A stretch of DNA of 64,000 bases from Mesorhizobium sp. J428 (lineage in GTDB: Bacteria; Pseudomonadota; Alphaproteobacteria; Rhizobiales; Rhizobiaceae): assembly GCF_024699925.1 (NCBI RefSeq), contig NZ_JAJOMX010000001.1, positions 2,518,001 through 2,582,000 on the forward strand. The letters run 5' to 3'. The stretch's first letter is position 1; every line of letters starts with the position of its first letter. Below, piece by piece: positions 1 to 8,333 of the stretch. The translations under genes and the position numbers were made by a program. Under the pieces are notes generated by a model. That model did no database searches. It was not told the origin of the DNA and was given only the letters and a program-made list of their open reading frames with translations.

Positions 1-1
1 C

Positions 2-589
2 CTGATCGTCTCCCCGGCCGCGTCCTATCAGTTCCAGGGCGGCGTCGGCACCGTCGCCGGCGGCAACTCCTCATTGGACTGCGGCATCCCCAACACCTTC
101 GTCGCCGCCTATGCGCTCTCGATCTCGCTTCTCTCGCCGGCCGGCAACGGCACTTTCAGGGTCTACGCCTACGGCCAGACGCACGAGACCGGCCCCGCCA
201 TCATGGTCAATGCCGGCAGCTACGGCGAGGCGGGCAACCTGACCGTCCCTGCCTGCAACAGCTGCAGCTGGGACATCACCGTGCGCGCCAGCACCCAGGT
301 GCACTACGTCATCGACGTGATCGGCTATTACACGCGCCCCGTGGCCACCGCGCTCGACTGCGTGGTCACGCCGACGGCCGATGTCAACCTCGCGGCAGGG
401 GGCACTGCCAACGTCGTCGCGCCCGCCTGCCCGGTCGGCTACACGCAGACCTCGACCAACTGCGAAGCCTCCACCTGGCAGATGCCGGTGGTCTACTTCA
501 GGAACGGCGTCTGCTCGGCGCAGAACAACGAGACGTTTGCCGCCACGCTGCGCGCCAGCCGCACCTGCTGCCGCGTGCCCGGCCGCTGA
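2..589 (+). CDS. C-terminal part of a secreted-type hypothetical protein (5' truncated by the window)
   Basis: The frame is open from the first bases of the window, so the true start lies upstream and the TTG at 74 is only an internal codon. The visible part, about 195 residues, is Gly/Thr/Ala-rich and beta-like. It contains the phrase VIDVIGYYTRP, a pattern common near the end of repeated beta domains in exported bacterial proteins. The C-terminal half has paired cysteines (DCVV, PACPVGY, TNCEA, GVCSAQ, TCCRV) that suggest disulfides outside the cytoplasm. The function is not recognised. It ends 75 bases before lepA on the same strand. Confidence 0.7.
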   Translation: MIVSPAASYQFQGGVGTVAGGNSSLDCGIPNTFVAAYALSISLLSPAGNGTFRVYAYGQTHETGPAIMVNAGSYGEAGNLTVPACNSCSWDITVRASTQVHYVIDVIGYYTRPVATALDCVVTPTADVNLAAGGTANVVAPACPVGYTQTSTNCEASTWQMPVVYFRNGVCSAQNNETFAATLRASRTCCRVPGR

Positions 590-664
590 GGCCGGCGCAT
601 CTCCGGGCCGCCCGCGCGGCCCGGACCCTTTGCCTTTCAGCACTTCCCTGCTAAAGGCGCGGCC

Positions 665-2476
665 ATGACCTTCCCGCTCGACCACATCCGCAATTTCTCG
701 ATCGTCGCCCACATCGACCACGGCAAGTCGACGCTGGCCGACCGGCTCATCCAGCTCACCGGCGGGCTCGACGCCCGCGAGATGGAGGGCAAGGAGCAGG
801 TGCTCGACAACATGGACATCGAGCGCGAGCGCGGCATCACCATCAAGGCGCAGACAGTGCGCCTCTCCTACCGGGCGAAGAACGGCGAGGACTACATCCT
901 CAACCTCATCGACACGCCCGGCCATGTCGACTTCGCCTACGAGGTTTCGCGCAGCCTCCGCGCCTGCGAGGGCTCGCTGCTGGTCGTCGACGCCTCGCAG
1001 GGCGTCGAGGCGCAGACGCTCGCCAATGTCTACCAGGCGATCGACGCCAACCACGAGATCGTCGTCGTCCTCAACAAGGTCGACCTGCCCGCCGCCGAGC
1101 CCGAGCGCATCCGCGAGCAGGTGGAGGAGGTGATCGGCATCGACGCCTCCCAGGCCGTGCTGATCTCCGCCAAGACCGGCCTCGGCGTGCCCGATGTGCT
1201 CGAAGCCATCGTCCACCAGCTCCCGCCGCCGCGCGAGGGCGACCCGGCCGCGCCCTTGAAGGCGATGCTGGTCGACAGCTGGTACGACGCCTATCTCGGC
1301 GTCATCGTGCTGGTCCGCGTCATCGACGGCACGCTGAAGAAGGGCCAGACCATCCGCATGATGGGCACCGGCGCAAAATACCCGGTCGAGCGCACCGGCT
1401 TCTTCACGCCCAAGATGATCCAGGCCGAGGAGATCGGCCCCGGCGAGTTCGGCTTCATCACCGCCTCGATCAAGGAGGTGGCCGACACCCGCGTCGGCGA
1501 CACCATCACCGAGGATCGCCGCCCCACGGCCACGGCCCTTCCCGGCTTCAAGCCGGCGCAGCCGGTCGTCTTCTGCGGCCTCTTCCCGGTCGACGCCGCC
1601 GACTTCGAGGACCTGCGCGCCGCCATGGGCAAGCTGCGCCTCAACGACGCCAGCTTCTCGTTTGAAATGGAGACCTCGGCTGCGCTCGGCTTCGGCTTCC
1701 GCTGCGGCTTCCTCGGCCTTCTGCATCTCGAAATCATCCAGGAGCGGCTGGAGCGCGAGTTCGACCTCGACCTCATCGCCACCGCGCCGAGCGTCGTCTA
1801 CCGCATGGCGATGACCGACGGCACCGTGAAGGAGCTGCACAACCCGGCCGACATGCCCGACCTGGTCAAGATCGCCCACATCGAGGAGCCGTGGATCCGC
1901 GCCACGATCCTCACGCCCGACGACTATCTCGGCTCCATCCTCAAGCTCTGCCAGGACCGGCGCGGCGTCCAGCACGACCTCTCCTATGTCGGCAAGCGCG
2001 CCATGCTGGTCTACGACCTGCCGCTCAACGAGGTGGTGTTCGATTTCTACGACCGGCTGAAGTCGATCTCCAAGGGCTACGCCTCCTTCGACTACCACCT
2101 GACCGACTACCGCGAGGGCGACCTGGTCAAGATGTCGATCCTGGTCAACGAGGAGCCCGTCGACGCGCTCTCCATGCTCGTCCACCGCTCCGCCGCCGAA
2201 AAGCGCGGCCGCGCCATGTGCGAGAAGCTGAAGGAGCTGATCCCGCAGCACATGTTCAAGATCCCGATCCAGGCGGCCATCGGCGGCCGCGTCGTCGCCC
2301 GCGAAACCATCTCGGCGCTGCGCAAGGACGTCACCGCCAAATGCTACGGCGGCGACATCACCCGCAAGCGCAAGCTGCTCGACAAGCAGAAAGAGGGCAA
2401 GAAGCGCATGCGCCAGTTCGGCAAGGTGGATATCCCCCAGGCGGCGTTTATTGAGGCGTTGAAGATGGGGGACTAA
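665..2476 (+). CDS. lepA: Elongation factor 4 (LepA), ribosome back-translocating GTPase
   Basis: This is a 603-residue translation GTPase, the usual LepA length. G1 is AHIDHGKST near residues 15-23, G3 is DTPGH near residue 82 and G4 is NKVDLP near residue 137. The EF-G-like domains follow, and the LepA-specific C-terminal domain ends with a lysine-rich stretch ([23 protein letters not shown], here split by position 570-590) and KVDIPQAAF. LepA binds the ribosome and acts on stalled elongation complexes. The ATG at 665 starts directly at the conserved N-terminus. It appears monocistronic and is followed by two tandem hairpins. Confidence 0.97.
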   Translation: MTFPLDHIRNFSIVAHIDHGKSTLADRLIQLTGGLDAREMEGKEQVLDNMDIERERGITIKAQTVRLSYRAKNGEDYILNLIDTPGHVDFAYEVSRSLRACEGSLLVVDASQGVEAQTLANVYQAIDANHEIVVVLNKVDLPAAEPERIREQVEEVIGIDASQAVLISAKTGLGVPDVLEAIVHQLPPPREGDPAAPLKAMLVDSWYDAYLGVIVLVRVIDGTLKKGQTIRMMGTGAKYPVERTGFFTPKMIQAEEIGPGEFGFITASIKEVADTRVGDTITEDRRPTATALPGFKPAQPVVFCGLFPVDAADFEDLRAAMGKLRLNDASFSFEMETSAALGFGFRCGFLGLLHLEIIQERLEREFDLDLIATAPSVVYRMAMTDGTVKELHNPADMPDLVKIAHIEEPWIRATILTPDDYLGSILKLCQDRRGVQHDLSYVGKRAMLVYDLPLNEVVFDFYDRLKSISKGYASFDYHLTDYREGDLVKMSILVNEEPVDALSMLVHRSAAEKRGRAMCEKLKELIPQHMFKIPIQAAIGGRVVARETISALRKDVTAKCYGGDITRKRKLLDKQKEGKKRMRQFGKVDIPQAAFIEALKMGD

Positions 2477-2479
2477 GCG

Positions 2480-2521
2480 GTCGGGCCTCCGGCCCGACGC
2501 ATCGATCCGGTGGATCGATGC
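2480..2521 (+). terminator. Tandem perfect hairpins after lepA
   Basis: Two abutting perfect inverted repeats follow the lepA stop. The first has stem GTCGGGCC (2480-2487) with GGCCCGAC (2491-2498). The second has stem GCATCGATCC (2499-2508) with GGATCGATGC (2512-2521). Each loop is 3 bases. No T-run follows, so this is a 3'-end stabiliser or a non-canonical terminator rather than a textbook intrinsic one. Confidence 0.5.
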
Positions 2522-2589
2522 GAGCGCAAGTCCGGGCGGGGGCTGCCGAAGGGTGAGCGAAGCGAACGGGACCCGCCCCGGGGCTGCCA

Positions 2590-2645
2590 CTGATCCTCCC
2601 CCGTTCACGGGCGAGGGGGACCACGCGAAGCGTGGTGGAGGGGGC
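2590..2645. repeat. CT-rich intergenic palindromic element
   Basis: A pyrimidine-rich then purine-rich stretch contains the short hairpin CCACGC-gaa-GCGTGG (2621-2635) flanked by CCTCCCCC and GGAGGGGG. The style matches the small intergenic palindromes of rhizobial genomes. The rest of the lepA-DUF559 gap (2477-2692) holds no gene that I can see. Confidence 0.4.
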
Positions 2646-2692
2646 GTCCCGAAGCATCGAGGCTGCGTCCAGCCACTCACGACCCGCCCCTC

Positions 2693-3052
2693 TCACCTCC
2701 TCGCCGCTTCCGCAATCATCACCAAAATCCCCTCCAGCGCCTTTTCATCCAGCGCATCCCTTGCCGCGATGCGCATCACGCGAACACCGTGCGTAGCGAG
2801 CCAGCCGTCACGCCGTAGGTCATGGCTCATCTGTTCCGGCACGTCGTGATCCGCGCCGTCGACCTCGACAGCCAGCCTACCACCCTCCGCATGGTAGAAA
2901 TCCAGCACATACGGCCCGACCGGATGCTGGCGCCGAAAGCGCAGCCCGTCCAGACGCCGTGCCCGAAGGCAGTCCCATAGGATAATCTCCGGCAGGCTCA
3001 GGTCGCGCCGGAGCTGCCTGGCATGCTGGAATGTCTTCCGTTCCGCCCTCAT
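2693..3052 (-). CDS. DUF559 (Vsr-like endonuclease fold) protein
   Basis: The 119-residue protein begins MRAERKTF and contains ARQLRRDLSLPEIILWDCLR, then GLRFRRQHPVGPYVLDFYH, LAVEVDGADHD and GVRVMRIAA. These are the signature segments of DUF559, a PD-(D/E)xK/Vsr-like nuclease fold; D in VLDFY and E in AVEVDG are the expected metal ligands. The reading frame continues upstream to 3157 and an ATG at 3070 is an alternative start, but the family begins near MRAERKT. Its role in vivo is not established for the family. It lies at the left edge of an AT-rich island. Confidence 0.85.
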   Translation of the reverse strand: MRAERKTFQHARQLRRDLSLPEIILWDCLRARRLDGLRFRRQHPVGPYVLDFYHAEGGRLAVEVDGADHDVPEQMSHDLRRDGWLATHGVRVMRIAARDALDEKALEGILVMIAEAARR

Positions 3053-3271
3053 TAATAACCCCGGCGCCATTCCCACCGCTTTGGACCCAGCTCGGCAGGG
3101 TCGAATACCCACCATCCGCTGTGTCTGGCTTGGCCAAGAAAGAGAAAAGATGCCCAAGCGGCTGCCGATATCGCTTCTGAGAGACTTGAACGGGCATAGT
3201 GTCGTCGACGTCGGTGTCTCGACTCGAGTGGTAAGTTTGTCTAAATATGCGCCGCCATCGGGAGGGCTATC

Positions 3272-4090
3272 ATGGTTGATTTTATTACCAACGAACTACT
3301 GGTTGGGGCAATTCTAGTTCTGCTTGCAGTTTCGACCCTAATCAGTGTCTTAGACATCCTCGGATTCCTACCCGCATGGGCGAGAAATTGGATTCATAAG
3401 AATCGGGCGACCGACACCATACGGACGCTGCAAGCCTTAGGTGTGGACGTCCCTGGTCTGCGTCGCCGGGAGGTCGCCAACCATATCCCCGCCTTCTACT
3501 CTGGCTCCGACATCAAGAGTCGGTCGCTGAGTATTGCGCAGGAGTTTTACATTAAAGGAAAGAAATTGGTTGGCTCGGTAAATGCAGTCAACAGTCCGGG
3601 CTTTGTTGACATCATGAGCGCTTCGACAGATCACAGACATGCCGAAATGATAGCGAAACTTCTAGCCGCCTTCTGGCGCGAGCAGGTTGCAAAGCCCGGT
3701 GAGGTAGTGAGTTTGAATGTAGATTTTGTGGTTGCGCCCAAGAGTGGGAGTCCAACAATTGCATATGAGTTCTCGCGCCTGGTTAAAATACCTTTAGTCT
3801 TGCATAATGCGGGAAAGAAATTCGAATCCGGGAAAAATGAGAGCGCCGCTGTCTTTGATGCCTCGTTCATACTAAAGCCAGGAATGGTGGGGCTCATACT
3901 CGACGATAGCACTACTGGTGGGGCAAAGATGCTGTCGCTAATCAACGATCTACATAAGCACGATCTCATAACTACAGATGCACTTGTTTTTTTTGAGCCG
4001 CAACTCAAAAAGCCGCGGATTACCTTGGAGGCAAAAGGAATCAAACTCCATTCAATCTTGTTTTTCTCGGCTGAAGGAAAGCTTGTTTGA
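3272..4090 (+). CDS. Membrane-anchored phosphoribosyltransferase-like protein
   Basis: The protein has 272 residues. Residues about 8-35 form one hydrophobic segment (LLVGAILVLLAVSTLISVLD), predicted to anchor it in the membrane. The C-terminal half looks like a type I phosphoribosyltransferase: FVVAPKSGSPTIAYEFSRL resembles the early PRTase strand and loop, and VGLILDDSTTGGAKML matches the PRPP-binding motif (hydrophobic run, DD, then T-G). It is closest in pattern to orotate-type PRTases, but the substrate cannot be told. The ATG has a clear GGAGG-type site upstream. Its stop overlaps the start of the next gene (TTGA), so the two are probably co-translated. Base composition is clearly more AT-rich than lepA. 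Confidence 0.75.
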   Translation: MVDFITNELLVGAILVLLAVSTLISVLDILGFLPAWARNWIHKNRATDTIRTLQALGVDVPGLRRREVANHIPAFYSGSDIKSRSLSIAQEFYIKGKKLVGSVNAVNSPGFVDIMSASTDHRHAEMIAKLLAAFWREQVAKPGEVVSLNVDFVVAPKSGSPTIAYEFSRLVKIPLVLHNAGKKFESGKNESAAVFDASFILKPGMVGLILDDSTTGGAKMLSLINDLHKHDLITTDALVFFEPQLKKPRITLEAKGIKLHSILFFSAEGKLV

Positions 4091-4644
4091 AAGTGCTTAT
4101 AAACGGTGCCTATTCGACAGGCAAAACAACTCTTCTCCAGTCATGTGTTGATTTACTAAGGAGCGGCGGTCGAGACGTGATAGGGTTGGATGAGACTGCC
4201 CGCCATTGTCCATTTCCCCTTAACCGAGATCAATCATTCTTGAGTACTCAATGGCTAATACATCGCCAGATATCGCGTGAAATCGAATCTTTTTCCGAAG
4301 AAAATATTTTGATTATTGATCGAGGAATTCCAGACATATTTGCGCACTATTTGGAGACGTGTGACCGGCTAGGAACCACATCGCCTGAGATAGAAGTCTT
4401 GGTGGATTTTCTGATTATTTGGTGTAATACATACGACTTGGTCATTACCACCGAGATTGATCAAGTTGTTGACATCATAGACGACGGTCTGCGTATACCC
4501 GATAAAAGATACCGGGAGCTGATGGGGCAATACAACATATCGGCGCTGTCGCGCTTGATGCGACGGAGCGTTACTCTGCCTCGATCCGTTCAATCAGACA
4601 GCGAGTTACTTCATAAATTTATCGTGGAGACAATTATAACTTGA
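4087..4644 (+). CDS. P-loop kinase of the AAA_28/NadR-like type
   Basis: The 185-residue protein opens with a Walker A loop, LINGAYSTGKTTL (about residues 4-16), followed by GLDETARHCPF and a second conserved region, IDRGIPDIFAHYLE. This is the arrangement of the AAA_28 family (NadR-kinase-like P-loop proteins). It would phosphorylate a small nucleoside- or nucleotide-like substrate; the identity is unknown. The start is TTG at 4087 overlapping the PRTase stop, with AAGGA about 10 bases upstream; GTG at 4093 is an alternative. Its 3' end overlaps the convergent thymidylate-kinase gene by 11 bases. Confidence 0.75.
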   Translation: MKVLINGAYSTGKTTLLQSCVDLLRSGGRDVIGLDETARHCPFPLNRDQSFLSTQWLIHRQISREIESFSEENILIIDRGIPDIFAHYLETCDRLGTTSPEIEVLVDFLIIWCNTYDLVITTEIDQVVDIIDDGLRIPDKRYRELMGQYNISALSRLMRRSVTLPRSVQSDSELLHKFIVETIIT

Positions 4645-5293
4645 CATGATCAGCAATTTGTCGAGCCATCTGCTGTGGAGATTTTCGACCGCCAGCGTCA
4701 CTTGTCGTGTCTATTATAAGCCACGGCCCTAGGATGTCCTTGTCGACAATAACATTGTACATGTATTGTGCACGGCTCTGCAAGGTTTTATCTTGCTCGT
4801 GTATATCGAAGGACTCTTTGGTGTAGTTCCTCAACGCTTTTTCGGACACATTTTGCTTAGCTTGATCGATATGGGTGCGTAAAAGTACGTTAAGGTTTGG
4901 AGCGGGCATCCCAAATGTTTTTGTCTCCAGATCAACAATCCAATTCATTAAAGAATATCTCTGCGATTCGACGGTCTTTGCAGCCTGAAACGCCAAATTT
5001 GATGCAATATACCGGTCGAATATGAGAACGTCATGTTCGTTCGCGCGAGATCTTATAATGTCTAGATACTCAAGCCTGTCAATTGCGTATAATGCGGCTA
5101 TAACCTTCACATCGTCGGGCGTTCGATGGCGACCTGCTAAGAAATCCCCTAACGCCCGACCGCCATAAGTATTCTCTACTTGCGGGAACTCGATGACGTC
5201 TGCGGACAAGCCACGCTCGATCAAGACAGCTTTAAGCTGATTCGCAACAGTATTCTTTCCTGCTCCATCAATGCCTTCAATTGCGATTATCAT
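4634..5293 (-). CDS. Thymidylate kinase family protein (accessory paralog)
   Basis: The 219-residue protein starts IIAIEGIDGAGKNTVANQL, the Tmk P-loop, but with N in place of the usual S in GAGKS/T. DRY with a following serine (FDRYIASNLAFQAAK) is the conserved thymidylate-kinase signature, and RNYTKESFDIHE lies where the lid is expected. Canonical tmk would make dTDP from dTMP. The AT-rich composition and accessory neighbours argue that this is not the housekeeping copy, which in this order usually sits near holB. It overlaps the upstream gene by 17 bases, so the two form a minus-strand operon converging on the PRTase-kinase pair. Confidence 0.85.
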   Translation of the reverse strand: MIIAIEGIDGAGKNTVANQLKAVLIERGLSADVIEFPQVENTYGGRALGDFLAGRHRTPDDVKVIAALYAIDRLEYLDIIRSRANEHDVLIFDRYIASNLAFQAAKTVESQRYSLMNWIVDLETKTFGMPAPNLNVLLRTHIDQAKQNVSEKALRNYTKESFDIHEQDKTLQSRAQYMYNVIVDKDILGPWLIIDTTSDAGGRKSPQQMARQIADHVKL

Positions 5294-5702
5294 GACGCAA
5301 TAATGCTTTCTGCTCTAGAATCTCTGTTGCTGCTAACAATCTCTTAAAACTAGATACCGAGATGTTAAGGTCGTCAGCCGCCGAAGCATACCATCGGTTT
5401 CTTTCTTCAGCAGGCTTAAAGAGGTTGCCATCTAGGTGATCTCTCGCAAGTTGCAGCCCCGCTAATATCGAGGACAATTCGCTACTTGAGGTGCCCGGGG
5501 AAACTGAGGCTAGAAAGTTTCGATCTGTGTGACACAGAGCGTGTTCGAATTCCGTCAGGGTGGACCGCCCTAGTACGTAGCTGCATAGTGCCTGAACAAT
5601 GACCTGCGAGGGCTCATCAAGATTGGGAGCCGCCTCGGTGGCTGCTGCCGTTCTTGGGATGTGGCTTTTCCATATATGGTCTAGGACTTCTGGTAGATTC
5701 AT
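5277..5702 (-). CDS. Hypothetical protein encoded upstream of the thymidylate kinase homolog
   Basis: I do not recognise this 141-residue protein. It is soluble and mainly helical, with no membrane segment or signal peptide. Near the C-terminus (about residues 108-132) the run YASAADDLNISVSSFKRLL reads like a helix-turn-helix, but this is weak. It is translationally coupled to the downstream thymidylate-kinase homolog (17-base overlap) and shares its AT-rich composition, so the two probably work together or entered together. Confidence 0.6.
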   Translation of the reverse strand: MNLPEVLDHIWKSHIPRTAAATEAAPNLDEPSQVIVQALCSYVLGRSTLTEFEHALCHTDRNFLASVSPGTSSSELSSILAGLQLARDHLDGNLFKPAEERNRWYASAADDLNISVSSFKRLLAATEILEQKALLRHDNRN

Positions 5703-5816
5703 ACGTTAGCCTTATAGGCGAAATAGAGAACCCGCGGGATAGCTTCTTTCGCCATGTCCTCAAACTTCCGGGGGAATCGCTCTGGAGTATACTACTGGGA
5801 GATGCCCGTCCGGCCA

Positions 5817-5859
5817 CCTCTTGCCCCTCCCGCTTCGGGCACCTTATCCCCACAAGAGG
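5817..5859. repeat. Short CT-rich inverted repeat at the right edge of the AT-rich island
   Basis: CCTCTTG (5817-5823) pairs with CAAGAGG (5853-5859), enclosing CCCGCTTCGGG. It resembles other palindromic elements in this window. The gap 5703-5878 holds nothing else that I can support. Confidence 0.4.
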
Positions 5860-5878
5860 GAGAAGGAAAAGCACCTTA

Positions 5879-6343
5879 CTACCTCTCAAACCGCATCACC
5901 CAGTTCTTCTCCCACGTCTGCCCGCCATCCGCCGACATCGCCTGCTCCCACACCGGGGCCTCGCCGGCCGTCCAGTCGAACCTGACCTTCACCGGCACCC
6001 CGCCCTCGACATCGTCGCCGAAGAACACGCCGCGCCCGCCTTCGAAGCGGCCGACGGTGGGCGGGTACAGGCGGTGGCTCTTGGTGTCGCTCCAGTAGAT
6101 CGACCACAGGCCGGTCGCGGGATCGTAGAGCCGCAGCGTCATGCCGGTAAAACCCTTTTCCGGAATGAACGTCTGGTCGAGATTGCCGCCGTGGACACCG
6201 TTCGCATCGGGCATCACCTTCTCCACCTTCGACGTCGCGGGAAACACCTCCCAGTCGGTCGACCCCTTCAGCCGCTCCCGCAACCGCTCATTGGTGATGC
6301 GCCATTCGCCCACCAGGAAATCGAAATCGCCAAAACCCTGCAT
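5879..6343 (-). CDS. Hypothetical protein, lipocalin/DUF1579-like beta fold
   Basis: The 154-residue protein begins MQGFGDFDFLVGEWRITNERL. An N-terminal FDFLVGEW motif, a middle stretch TGMTLRLYDPATGLWSIYW and a terminal WEKNWVMRFER are typical of small lipocalin-like proteins of the DUF1579 type. No signal peptide is seen. A GGGGG-rich site precedes the ATG. The high-GC composition marks the return to the host genome after the AT-rich island. The function is unknown. Confidence 0.75.
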   Translation of the reverse strand: MQGFGDFDFLVGEWRITNERLRERLKGSTDWEVFPATSKVEKVMPDANGVHGGNLDQTFIPEKGFTGMTLRLYDPATGLWSIYWSDTKSHRLYPPTVGRFEGGRGVFFGDDVEGGVPVKVRFDWTAGEAPVWEQAMSADGGQTWEKNWVMRFER

Positions 6344-6380
6344 CCTGTCCCCCTGAGAAGACGCATCCTACGGCACCGCT

Positions 6381-6435
6381 CCTGACGCGGCGTGTCAGGA
6401 GAAGCGCTATGTCCTTCTCCCACAGGGAGAGAAGG
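6381..6435. repeat. Two adjacent short palindromes
   Basis: CCTGAC (6381-6386) pairs with GTCAGG (6394-6399), and CCTTCTC (6413-6419) pairs with GAGAAGG (6429-6435). They lie in the divergent gap 6344-6569 between two hypothetical genes and resemble dispersed rhizobial palindromes. Confidence 0.4.
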
Positions 6436-6569
6436 CCAGGCGTGGATCGATTTCCGCCCCCTCCCGCGCCAACCCCTTGTCCCGCTCGCCCTCGCCGTTT
6501 TTTCTTCCGCTTTTCCATCCACACCCCTTCGCGCCTCCGCGACACTGTCGGCGATGAAAGGAGGCGACG

Positions 6570-7439
6570 GTGAGCGTCTGGGACGGAAGTGACTGGGAAA
6601 GCGGGATCGACTGGGACGGCGTCATCGAGCGCAATGTCCGCCTGCTCGGCCCCATCGTCGCCACGCTGTGCGTCATGGCGGGGCTCGCCCTTTCCTCGCC
6701 CCTTGTGGGAGAGGATGGTCCGGCTCGCCAAGGCGAAGCCGAGGCGTTAGCCGGACCTGGTGAGGGGGATCTTTCGCCGTCCCCAACCCTTCCCCGCCGC
6801 TGGCACCGCGCCGTCTACCGCCTGCTGCGCGCGGCGGAAGCTGCCGTGCGCCGGCTGATCATCGTGGTCGGCCGCGACATGGTGGCGGCGGAACCGGTGC
6901 TGGCCCCGCTCAAGACCAGTTCCGGCCCGCTGGTCACGCACATCCCCGTCCGCCCCGGCCTGGGTCTCGCCTGCGCCGCGCCGGCCGAGGTTCCCGCCGA
7001 GCCGGACCGCACGCGCAAACTCGCCTTTTGCCTCCTCGACCCGCTGCCCGACCCGACGAGGCCGCCATTCATGATGCGCAGCTGCGGCGTGCCGCGCATT
7101 TCCGTTCCGGGCTGGACGCCGCTCTTTTCCGTCGCGCCCCGTCACGAGCCGTCGCCGAACGACCCGATCGATGCCGGATATCTGCGCCGGCGGGTCGATG
7201 CGCTCAGCCGCGCACTCGCCGACCTGCCGCGCCAGGCGCTGCGGCTCGCCCGCTGGCGCGCGCGCTGCGAGGCGCTGCGCAAGGCACGCCGCCTGCACCG
7301 CGTCGCGCCGCTGCGCCCCGGCCGCGCCTACGGGCTGCGCCGGCCCGCGTCGCCGCGGCCCGAGCACCCGATCGACGACATCCTGCGCGACCTGCACTAT
7401 TTCGCCTGGGAGGCGCAGGAGCGGCGCGACACGTCGTGA
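6570..7439 (+). CDS. Hypothetical protein with a palindromic repeat embedded in frame
   Basis: This 289-residue protein is unrecognised. GTG at 6570 has a strong AAAGGAGG site 6-8 bases upstream, which decides the start. Residues about 27-42 are hydrophobic. Residues about 43-68 (SSPLVGEDGPARQGEAEALA and following) are encoded by a CT-rich palindromic element and are probably an insertion. The C-terminal half is Arg-rich (RQALRLARWRARCEALRKAR) and ends with HPIDDILRDLHYFAWEAQ. A homology search would show whether the protein without the insert is a conserved family. Confidence 0.6.
   Translation: MSVWDGSDWESGIDWDGVIERNVRLLGPIVATLCVMAGLALSSPLVGEDGPARQGEAEALAGPGEGDLSPSPTLPRRWHRAVYRLLRAAEAAVRRLIIVVGRDMVAAEPVLAPLKTSSGPLVTHIPVRPGLGLACAAPAEVPAEPDRTRKLAFCLLDPLPDPTRPPFMMRSCGVPRISVPGWTPLFSVAPRHEPSPNDPIDAGYLRRRVDALSRALADLPRQALRLARWRARCEALRKARRLHRVAPLRPGRAYGLRRPASPRPEHPIDDILRDLHYFAWEAQERRDTS
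6695..6771. repeat. In-frame palindromic element inside a hypothetical gene
   Basis: GTCCGGCT (6718-6725) pairs exactly with AGCCGGAC (6749-6756). The flanks CCTCGCCCCTTGTGGGAGAGG and CCTGGTGAGGGGGAT look like the arms of a dispersed palindromic repeat. The element is read through in frame by the gene at 6570. Confidence 0.5.
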
Positions 7440-7481
7440 GGCGGCAACGCCCGCGCAAGCAAGGCCGGCGATGATGGCGCC

Positions 7482-7838
7482 ATGCGAATCCTGGCCGCCG
7501 TCCTCGTCGCGCTTGCGCTCAGCACCCCCGCTTATGCCGAGGGCGGCATGACCTTCTACATGAAGAACGAAACCGCCCGCGCCATGGTGCTGGAGCTGCA
7601 CGGCCGCGACACGCAGCGCGTCTGGCCGGGCGACGGCCAGGTCTACCTGCTCGAGCCCGGCGAGAAGAAGTCGGTGCTGATCGACTGCCGCGAGGGCGAG
7701 AACATCTGCTACGGCGCCTGGGTCAACGGCAACGACCGCATCTCCTACGGCGTCGGGCCGGACGGAAACCGCGCGTGCCGCGACTGCTGCTCGATCTGCG
7801 TCGCCAAGACCACGACGACCATCGACATGCCGCGATAG
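7482..7838 (+). CDS. Small secreted cysteine-containing hypothetical protein
   Basis: The 118-residue protein has a clear signal peptide (MRILAAVLVALALSTPAYA, cut after AYA). The mature part is about 99 residues, opening GGMTFYMKNETARAMVLELH. A cysteine cluster, ACRDCCSICVAK, lies near the end, with two further cysteines (DCREGENICYGAW), which suggests disulfides or metal binding in the periplasm. I do not recognise the family. It sits 40 bases upstream of the maoC-like gene on the same strand but has no obvious metabolic link. Confidence 0.7.
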   Translation: MRILAAVLVALALSTPAYAEGGMTFYMKNETARAMVLELHGRDTQRVWPGDGQVYLLEPGEKKSVLIDCREGENICYGAWVNGNDRISYGVGPDGNRACRDCCSICVAKTTTTIDMPR

Positions 7839-7877
7839 CGGACGTATCACTCCGGGCGCTCAGAGCCGGAGGAAAGC

Positions 7878-8333
7878 ATGGCAGGTCTCTATTTCGACGA
7901 ACTCAGCGTGGGCCAGGTCTTCCGCCACGAGATCCGCCGCACCATCACCGAGGCCGACAATGTCTGGTTCTCGGCCATCACCCACAACCCGGCCTATCTC
8001 CACCTCGACGAGGAATACTGCCGCACCGAGACCGAGTTCGGCACCCGCATCGTCAACTCCTGCTTCACGCTGTCGCTGATGGTCGGCATCTCCGTCGGCG
8101 AGACGACGCTCGGCACGGCCATCGCCAACCTCGGCTGGGACGAGGTGCGTTTCCCCAGGCCCGTCTTCCACGGCGACACCATCCGCGTCGAGACCGAGGT
8201 CGCCGAGCTGCGCGAGTCGAAGTCGCGGCCCGACCAGGGCATCGTCACCTTCATCCACCGCGCCTACAACCAGAAGAACGAGCTCGTTGCGTCGTGCCGC
8301 CGCGCCGGCCTGCAGAAGAAGAGGCCGGCATGA
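7878..8333 (+). CDS. MaoC-family (R)-enoyl-CoA hydratase-like protein
   Basis: The 151-residue single hot-dog domain reads [43 protein letters not shown]. The D of TEADN and the H of ITHNPAY are where the MaoC hydratase dyad lies. [17 protein letters not shown] and a final beta segment follow. It would hydrate a 2-enoyl-CoA. Its stop overlaps the start of the CitE-like lyase gene (ATGA at 8330-8333), so the hydratase and C-C lyase are probably consecutive steps on one acyl-CoA, for example itaconyl- or mesaconyl-type intermediates. That pathway assignment is an inference. Confidence 0.88.
   Translation: MAGLYFDELSVGQVFRHEIRRTITEADNVWFSAITHNPAYLHLDEEYCRTETEFGTRIVNSCFTLSLMVGISVGETTLGTAIANLGWDEVRFPRPVFHGDTIRVETEVAELRESKSRPDQGIVTFIHRAYNQKNELVASCRRAGLQKKRPA

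Noticed and set aside
71-2680. An 869-codon open frame antisense to lepA
   Set aside because: It is a by-product of high GC and strong codon bias; the protein is a low-complexity mix of Asp, Val, Gly and His-rich runs with no domain.
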